Source of the DNA: Croceicoccus mobilis | Lineage (GTDB): Bacteria > Pseudomonadota > Alphaproteobacteria > Sphingomonadales > Sphingomonadaceae | Assembly: GCF_001661965.1 (NCBI RefSeq) | Contig: NZ_LYWZ01000023.1 | Span: 284,279 to 348,278, forward strand | DNA: 64,000 nt | Direction of reading: 5' to 3' | Part shown: piece after piece, positions 59,590-64,000 of the stretch | Numbering within the stretch: position 1 is the stretch's first letter | Layout of the letters: every line of letters begins with the position of its first letter | Position numbers and translations under genes: made by a program | The notes under the pieces: model-generated | Databases searched by the model: none | Told to the model about the DNA's origin: nothing | Seen by the model: only the letters and a program-made list of their open reading frames with translations

Positions 59590-60014
59590 GCCGCCACCTG
59601 CGCGGGCTTTGCCGGAATGACGGCGGTGGCCTCGATCTCGACCTTGGCGTCGGCCTCCATCAGCGCGACAACCTGCACGACCGCCATGGCCGGGAAGTGG
59701 CGGCCCAGTACCCGGCGATAGGCATCGCCGATGGCTTTCAGATTGGCGAGATATTCTTCCCTGTCGGTGATGTACCAGGTCAGCCGGACGAGATGTTCGG
59801 GTCCTGCCCCTGCTTCGGCCAGCAATGCGGCAATGTTCCGCAGCGTCTGCTCGAACTGGCCGACAAGGTCGAAATGCTCGAACTGCTGCTGCGCATTCCA
59901 GCCGATCTGGCCGCCCAGAACGACAAGCTCGCCGCCCTTGGCGACCATGCCATTCGCGTAGCCCTTTGCTTGTGCCCAGCCTTCGGGCGCAAGGAATTGA
60001 TGCGGTGTGGTCAT
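59586..60014 (-). CDS. RidA-family protein lacking the catalytic arginine
   Basis: The 142-residue protein has the RidA fold (VVLGGQIGWNAQQQFEHFDL, FEQTLRNIAALLAEAGAGPE, LVRLTWYITDREEYLANL, AKVEIEATAVIPA). PAMAVVQVVALME replaces the PARS segment, so Arg105 of E. coli RidA is absent. RidA-like genes accompany 2-aminobenzoyl-CoA gene clusters in other bacteria; deamination of a ring-reduced enamine is conceivable here. ATG 60014 is preferred over the longer frame to 60251. Confidence 0.88.
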   Translation of the reverse strand: MTTPHQFLAPEGWAQAKGYANGMVAKGGELVVLGGQIGWNAQQQFEHFDLVGQFEQTLRNIAALLAEAGAGPEHLVRLTWYITDREEYLANLKAIGDAYRRVLGRHFPAMAVVQVVALMEADAKVEIEATAVIPAKPAQVAA

Positions 60015-60025
60015 GGGTCTCTTTC

Positions 60026-60766
60026 TCAGATTTCGCCGCCGGACAGGGCGATGGCCTGACCGGTGACGGTGTTCGACGCCGGATCGCACAGCCAAAGCAG
60101 GGCCTGCGCGACACTCTTCGGGTCGATCAGTGTGTTCATGGGATTGGATGCAGCCAGCGCCTTGCGCGCATCTTCGGCGCTGCGGCCGGTCTTGCCCGCG
60201 ATATTGGCGATAGACTGCTCGGTCATGTCCGTGTCCATGAAGCCAGGACACAGCGCGTTGACGGTGATGCCCTTGCCTGCCAGTTCCAAAGCGATGGACC
60301 GCACGAGGCCCAGCACCGCGTGTTTCGATGCTGCATAGGCCGAGGCATAGGCATAGCCCTTGAGCGCGGCGGTGGACGCGACGGCGACAATGCGCCCGCC
60401 ATGGGTCATGCTGCGCGCAGCCTCACGCATCGTGAAAAAGCTGCCCATGACATTGACGGACAGCATGCGTTCGATCTCGTCCGCCTCGGTCTTGCCGATC
60501 GGGGCCGCGCCCGAAATACCGGCATTGGCGACGACGATGTCGAACGGGCCATGATCTGCAAACAGCGCCGCGACCGCCGCTTCATCGGTGACATCGCATG
60601 GGACAGCGGCAATGGCGTCGCATTCGCTTGCCAATTGATCCAGCGGAGCCGGGCGGCGGCCACAGATCACCACCTGCGCCCCTGCACAGGCCAGTGCGCG
60701 CGTCATGGCAGCCCCCGCCCCCGTGCCGCCGCCTGTCACCAGAGCGCGTTTCCCGGCCAGCGTCAC
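60026..60766 (-). CDS. Short-chain dehydrogenase/reductase
   Basis: The 246-residue SDR has the cofactor motif [27 protein letters not shown], the catalytic Ser in VASTAALKG and the YxxxK pair in YAASK, then [13 protein letters not shown]. It reads as a 3-hydroxyacyl-CoA dehydrogenase-like enzyme (inference from the operon). The start codon overlaps the stop of the monooxygenase/reductase gene by four bases (ATGA), so its substrate is probably the product of that enzyme. Confidence 0.93.
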   Translation of the reverse strand: MTLAGKRALVTGGGTGAGAAMTRALACAGAQVVICGRRPAPLDQLASECDAIAAVPCDVTDEAAVAALFADHGPFDIVVANAGISGAAPIGKTEADEIERMLSVNVMGSFFTMREAARSMTHGGRIVAVASTAALKGYAYASAYAASKHAVLGLVRSIALELAGKGITVNALCPGFMDTDMTEQSIANIAGKTGRSAEDARKALAASNPMNTLIDPKSVAQALLWLCDPASNTVTGQAIALSGGEI

Positions 60767-63039
60767 GAACGCGCCCTTTCGGCAAGACGTTCGGCCTGAT
60801 CGCGCCCGGCTAGATAGGGATCGGGCCAGCCGCCATCGCGCTCACCCAGATCCACCGCCGCATGCAGCGTCCAGTAAGGATCGGCGAGATGCGGGCGGCC
60901 GATGCACACCAGATCCGCGCGCCCAGCCAGCAGGATCGAATTCACGTGATCGGGTTCGGTGATATTGCCGACGGCCATGGTGGCAGACGCGCCCTCGTTA
61001 CGGATGCGGTCGCTGAACGGGGTCTGGAACATGCGGCCATAGACCGGGCGCGCGGCAGTACTGGTCTGGCCTGCCGACACGTCGATGATGTCCGCGCCCG
61101 CTTCGCGGAAGGCACGGGCGATCTCCACCGCGTCGGTTGGGGTCACGCCGTCATCGCCCAGCCAGTCAGTCGCGGAAATGCGGACCGACATCGGCTTGGC
61201 CGCAGGCCATGCGGCGCGCATCGCGGCAAAGACTTCCAGCGGCCAACGCAGGCGGTTTTCAAGGCTGCCCCCATATTCGTCGCTGCGCGTGTTCGATGCA
61301 GGAGAGATGAAGGAGGAAAGCAGATAGCCATGCGCCGCGTGGAGTTCGATCATGTCGAAACCCGCCCGGTCGGCCATTTCGGCAGAGGCTACGAACTCCT
61401 CCGTGATCTCGTCCATCTGGGCACGGGTGATTTCGGCCGGCGCGTCATTCGCATCCGACCACGCGATCGGCGATGCCGAAAGCAGCGGCCAGTTCCCGGC
61501 GGTCAGCGGCTGATCCATGCCTTCCCAGCCGATGCGGGTCGAACCCTTGCGACCGGCGTGGCCGATCTGGCAGCAGATGGCCGCATCCGTCTGGTCATGC
61601 ACGAAGTCGGTGATGCGCTTCCACGCCGCCTCATGCTCGGGCGCGTAAAGGCCGGGGCAGCCCGGCGTGATCCGACCCGTGGCGCTGACGCAGGTCATCT
61701 CCGTAAAGACCAGCCCCGCGCCGCCTTTCGCCCTCTCGGCGTAATGGACGAGATGCCAGTCCGTCGGCGCGCCATCGACCGCTTTATACTGCGCCATGGG
61801 CGATACGACGATGCGGTTGCGCAGAGTGAGATCGCGCAAACTGTATGGCGCGAACATCGGGCGGCGGTGCCCGTTTGACCCTGCCTTTTGCTGAAACCAG
61901 CTTTCGGCGTTCTCCAACCATTCGGGATCGCGCAGGCGCAGGTTTTCATGGCTGATCCGCTGGCTGCGGGTCAGCAGCGAGTAGTTGAACTGCACCATGT
62001 CGAGGTCAAGATAACGTTCGACATCCTCGAACCATTCGGTCGAATTGCGTGCCGCCGACTGCAGCCGCAGCACGTCGAGGCGGCGTTCGTCCTGATAGGC
62101 CTGCAGGCGGTCTTCCAGCGCCCCATCGCCAGCAACCCGTTTCGCCAGCGCGATCGCGCTTTCCACCCCCAGCTTGGTGCCGCTGCCGATGGAAAAATGC
62201 GCCGTGGCCGAGGCGTCGCCCAGCAGGACGACATTGTCTGTGTACCAGCACTCGCAATTGACGCGCGGAAAGTTCAGCCATGCCGATCCGCGGATATGGT
62301 TTGCATTCGACATCAGAGCATGGCCGCCCAGATGCGTGGCGAAGATCTTCTCCAGCACCGCGCCACTTTCGGCCTGGCTCATCTCGCCAAAACCGAACGC
62401 GTTCCACGTCTCTTCTTTGCATTCGGCGATGAAGGTCGCGGTATCGGCATCGAACTGATAGGCATGCGCCCAGATCCAGCCATGCTCCGTCTTTTCGAAG
62501 ATGAAGGTGAAGGCATTGGCGAATGTCTGCCTCGTGCCCAGCCACACGAACTTGTTCGCGCGAATATCGACATCGGGTTTGAGCACATCGGCAAAGCGGC
62601 TACGCACCCGGCTGTTGAGACCGTCGGCAGCGACGACGAGATCATAGTCGCCCTTTAAGCGGTCGAATTCGGCATCATCGACCGGGTGACCGAAATGGAC
62701 CACGATCCCCAGCTCTGCCGCGCGTTCCTGCAGGATCTGGAGGAGGTAGAGCCGCCCGATACCGCAGAATCCATGGCCGCTGGTGCTCACCTCCTCGTCA
62801 CCGCGCACGACGCGGATATCGTCCCAATAGGCGAATCGGGCACGGATGCGCGCGGCGCTGACCGGATCGTTTTCATCAAGCGCGGCCAGCGTCTCGTCAG
62901 AGAGGACGACGCCCCAGCCGAAAGTGTCGTCGGCCCGATTGCGCTCGTACACCTCGATCACGCTTTCTGGCTGACGCAGCTTCATCGAAATGGCGAAATA
63001 CAGTCCGGTAGGTCCGCCACCGAGGCAGGCGATACGCAT
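60763..63039 (-). CDS. 2-aminobenzoyl-CoA monooxygenase/reductase-like fusion protein (FAD hydroxylase plus old-yellow-enzyme domain)
   Basis: The 758-residue protein fuses two enzymes. Residues 1-390 are a group A flavin hydroxylase (FAD motif [47 protein letters not shown], and [22 protein letters not shown]). Residues 393-758 are an old-yellow-enzyme reductase ([75 protein letters not shown]). This architecture is known for 2-aminobenzoyl-CoA monooxygenase/reductase, which hydroxylates and dearomatises the ring; salicylyl-CoA 5-hydroxylase has only the first half. Two palindromes lie just upstream. No 2-aminobenzoate-CoA ligase is in the window. Confidence 0.9.
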   Translation of the reverse strand: MRIACLGGGPTGLYFAISMKLRQPESVIEVYERNRADDTFGWGVVLSDETLAALDENDPVSAARIRARFAYWDDIRVVRGDEEVSTSGHGFCGIGRLYLLQILQERAAELGIVVHFGHPVDDAEFDRLKGDYDLVVAADGLNSRVRSRFADVLKPDVDIRANKFVWLGTRQTFANAFTFIFEKTEHGWIWAHAYQFDADTATFIAECKEETWNAFGFGEMSQAESGAVLEKIFATHLGGHALMSNANHIRGSAWLNFPRVNCECWYTDNVVLLGDASATAHFSIGSGTKLGVESAIALAKRVAGDGALEDRLQAYQDERRLDVLRLQSAARNSTEWFEDVERYLDLDMVQFNYSLLTRSQRISHENLRLRDPEWLENAESWFQQKAGSNGHRRPMFAPYSLRDLTLRNRIVVSPMAQYKAVDGAPTDWHLVHYAERAKGGAGLVFTEMTCVSATGRITPGCPGLYAPEHEAAWKRITDFVHDQTDAAICCQIGHAGRKGSTRIGWEGMDQPLTAGNWPLLSASPIAWSDANDAPAEITRAQMDEITEEFVASAEMADRAGFDMIELHAAHGYLLSSFISPASNTRSDEYGGSLENRLRWPLEVFAAMRAAWPAAKPMSVRISATDWLGDDGVTPTDAVEIARAFREAGADIIDVSAGQTSTAARPVYGRMFQTPFSDRIRNEGASATMAVGNITEPDHVNSILLAGRADLVCIGRPHLADPYWTLHAAVDLGERDGGWPDPYLAGRDQAERLAERARS

Positions 63040-63055
63040 ATGCAGTGCTCCTTTG

Positions 63056-63091
63056 CTTTAAGCTTAAAGGATAATGATTGCATATGCAAGT
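63056..63091 (-). promoter_or_regulatory. Two palindromes in the promoter of the monooxygenase/reductase operon
   Basis: CTTTAAGCTTAAAG (63056-63069) is a perfect 14-base palindrome 17 bases before ATG 63039. TTGCATATGCAA (63078-63089) is a second, and its right half extends to TGCAAGTA, the half-site of the MarR-type operator at 43748-43773. Two regulators, or two sites for MarR proteins, may act here. Confidence 0.65.
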
Positions 63092-63194
63092 ATTGGGTGG
63101 GGCGCTCAACCGCCTCCAACAGAAGGATATCAAAACGTCCCCGGCACCCTCTCTTATAGGAGTGCAGCGGAGCTTCTGCCGCGCGCACTCGGAC

Positions 63195-64000
63195 GGTGCT
63201 CTGCCACCTGAAACTTGGACCATTCGCAGCTAAAGTTTTTGGCCGTAGATTTCCTCGGCTGGGCAAGGAGTCGTGGGGTGTTCGGCTTTGCAGTTTGATC
63301 GTTCGCCCTATCACTGCCAGTCCCGTCGTACTGATCCGGCCTTTCTGAAGAAGCGCATCAAGGAATTCTGCGAGACGCACGTCCGCTACGGATACCTGCT
63401 GGTATATTACATCCTGCGCCGGGACGGTTGGTGCGTGAACTTGAAGAAGGTCTACCGGCTTTACAGGGAGTTGGGCCTGCAGCTGCGGAACAAGACGCCG
63501 AAGCGACGGGTCAAGGCCAAGCTGCGCGAGGATCGCGCACCGGCGGTCCGACCGAACGATGTGTGGGCGATGGACTTTGTTCACGACCAACTGGCGACTG
63601 GGCGTAAGCTTCGAATCCTGACCGTGGTCGATACGTTCTCCCGGCTATCGCCGGTGATCGATCCCCGGTTCCGCTACCGGGGTGAGGACGTGGTCGCCAC
63701 GCTGGATCGCGCCTACCGGACGATCGGCTATCCGAAGACGATCAGGGTCGACAATGGCAGCGAACTTATCTCGCGGGACATGGATCTGTGGGCTTACCAG
63801 CGCGGTGTGATCCTGGACTTCTCCCGCCCAGGCAAGCCCACAGACAATGCGTTCATCGAAGCGTTCAACAGCAAGCTGCGCAGCGAATGCCTGAACGCCC
63901 ACTGGTTCCTGTCGCTGCAAGATGCTTGCGAAAAGCTGGAGGCTTGGCGTAGACACTACAACGAGGATCGACCGCACAGCGCGATCGGGAATATCCCCCC
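63195..64000 (+). mobile_element. IS3-family (IS407/IS51-like) insertion sequence remnant, partial
   Basis: The transposase frame from 63249 to the window edge and an IS-end-like stretch around 63195-63225 (containing ACTTGGACCA) indicate an IS3-family element. No OrfA is seen in front of the OrfB-like frame, so the 5' part appears to have been lost or rearranged. The right end is outside the window, and the left boundary is approximate. Confidence 0.6.
63273..64000 (+). CDS. IS3-family transposase OrfB (DDE integrase core), partial
   Basis: The frame is open from 63249 past the window end; GTG 63273 and TTG 63288 are the first possible starts. The protein begins LQFDRSPYHCQSRR and continues into RRDGWCVNLKKVYRLYREL, LQLRNKTPKRRVKAKLRED, and an rve integrase core with the DDE acidic residues in AMDFVHDQLATG, TIRVDNGSELIS and NAFIEAFNSKLR. 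The C-terminal HYNEDRPHSAIGN is normal for the group. The usual N-terminal helix-turn-helix portion and OrfA are missing, so the copy may be inactive. Confidence 0.88.
   Translation, partial: MGCSALQFDRSPYHCQSRRTDPAFLKKRIKEFCETHVRYGYLLVYYILRRDGWCVNLKKVYRLYRELGLQLRNKTPKRRVKAKLREDRAPAVRPNDVWAMDFVHDQLATGRKLRILTVVDTFSRLSPVIDPRFRYRGEDVVATLDRAYRTIGYPKTIRVDNGSELISRDMDLWAYQRGVILDFSRPGKPTDNAFIEAFNSKLRSECLNAHWFLSLQDACEKLEAWRRHYNEDRPHSAIGNIP

Noticed and set aside
1..64000. CRISPR arrays, tRNA or rRNA genes, riboswitches, phage genes
   Set aside because: None were recognised on either strand on reading; a covariance-model scan was not possible, so short RNAs could have been missed.

Overview
The window is high-GC and dense in genes, with alphaproteobacterial housekeeping genes in an arrangement typical of sphingomonads (Sphingomonadales such as Erythrobacteraceae or Novosphingobium-like bacteria). 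Signs of this are a MaeB-type malic enzyme divergent from mutS, dapB-nth, a PduO-type adenosyltransferase beside a twin-transmembrane HIG1-like protein and gluQRS, a TonB-family protein, and several TonB-dependent receptors with proteins of the sphingomonad type. No rRNA, tRNA or CRISPR array was seen. The assignment to sphingomonads is inference from protein style and synteny.

Positions 1-21,400 are mostly chromosomal core: a SleB-type cell-wall hydrolase (cut by the window edge), a zinc-ribbon membrane protein, a DUF4136 lipoprotein, an M14 carboxypeptidase, dapE, a dicarboxylate symporter, nth and dapB, a sirtuin, a single-domain response regulator, malic enzyme, mutS, a DUF202 protein, a cobalamin adenosyltransferase, gluQRS, an HNH nuclease and a TonB-like protein. 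Two oddities here are a membrane-protein gene split by an in-frame TAG (8037-8573) and an A+T-richer lipoprotein gene next to a strongly structured intergenic stretch (16345-17437).

Positions 21,400-25,450 hold an acyl-CoA dehydrogenase, its probable TetR regulator, a decayed chimera in which the first half of a short-chain dehydrogenase runs into the last third of a 2-oxo-acid dehydrogenase E2 domain, and about 800 bases without a credible gene.

Positions 25,458-63,039 form a catabolic island of about 38 kb built from modules, each with its own regulator. (1) A LysR module: a DHDPS/NAL-family lyase, a three-part FAD/[2Fe-2S] amino- or imino-acid dehydrogenase, VOC and RidA-like proteins, then on the other strand an M28 peptidase, a TonB-dependent receptor, a DUF819 membrane protein and an AstE-like deacylase. 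The same TTGC-N7-GCAA palindrome lies in front of each of its four transcription units. (2) A MarR module: a cyclase-family hydrolase, indolepyruvate:ferredoxin oxidoreductase (iorA, iorB), an ornithine-cyclodeaminase-family enzyme, and divergently marR and an aminotransferase, with a 26-base palindrome between. (3) A GntR/VanR-like module: hydantoinase/oxoprolinase A and B, an MFS transporter, an amidohydrolase and the gntR gene, facing a TonB-dependent receptor and a RidA-like gene, with two near-identical VanO-type palindromes. (4) Downstream of that receptor: an FAD oxidoreductase, a SnoaL-like protein, an aminotransferase, a second MarR and a thioesterase, converging on an operon for a 2-aminobenzoyl-CoA monooxygenase/reductase-like fusion enzyme, an SDR, a RidA-like protein and a second thioesterase.

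Together the island looks like import by TonB-dependent receptors, amide or ring hydrolysis, transamination or oxidation, and CoA-dependent breakdown of a nitrogen-containing, probably aromatic or cyclic amino-acid-derived compound. The substrate cannot be read from sequence; an indolic compound entering through 2-aminobenzoyl-CoA is the most attractive inference. The window ends in an IS3-family transposase fragment that abuts the island.
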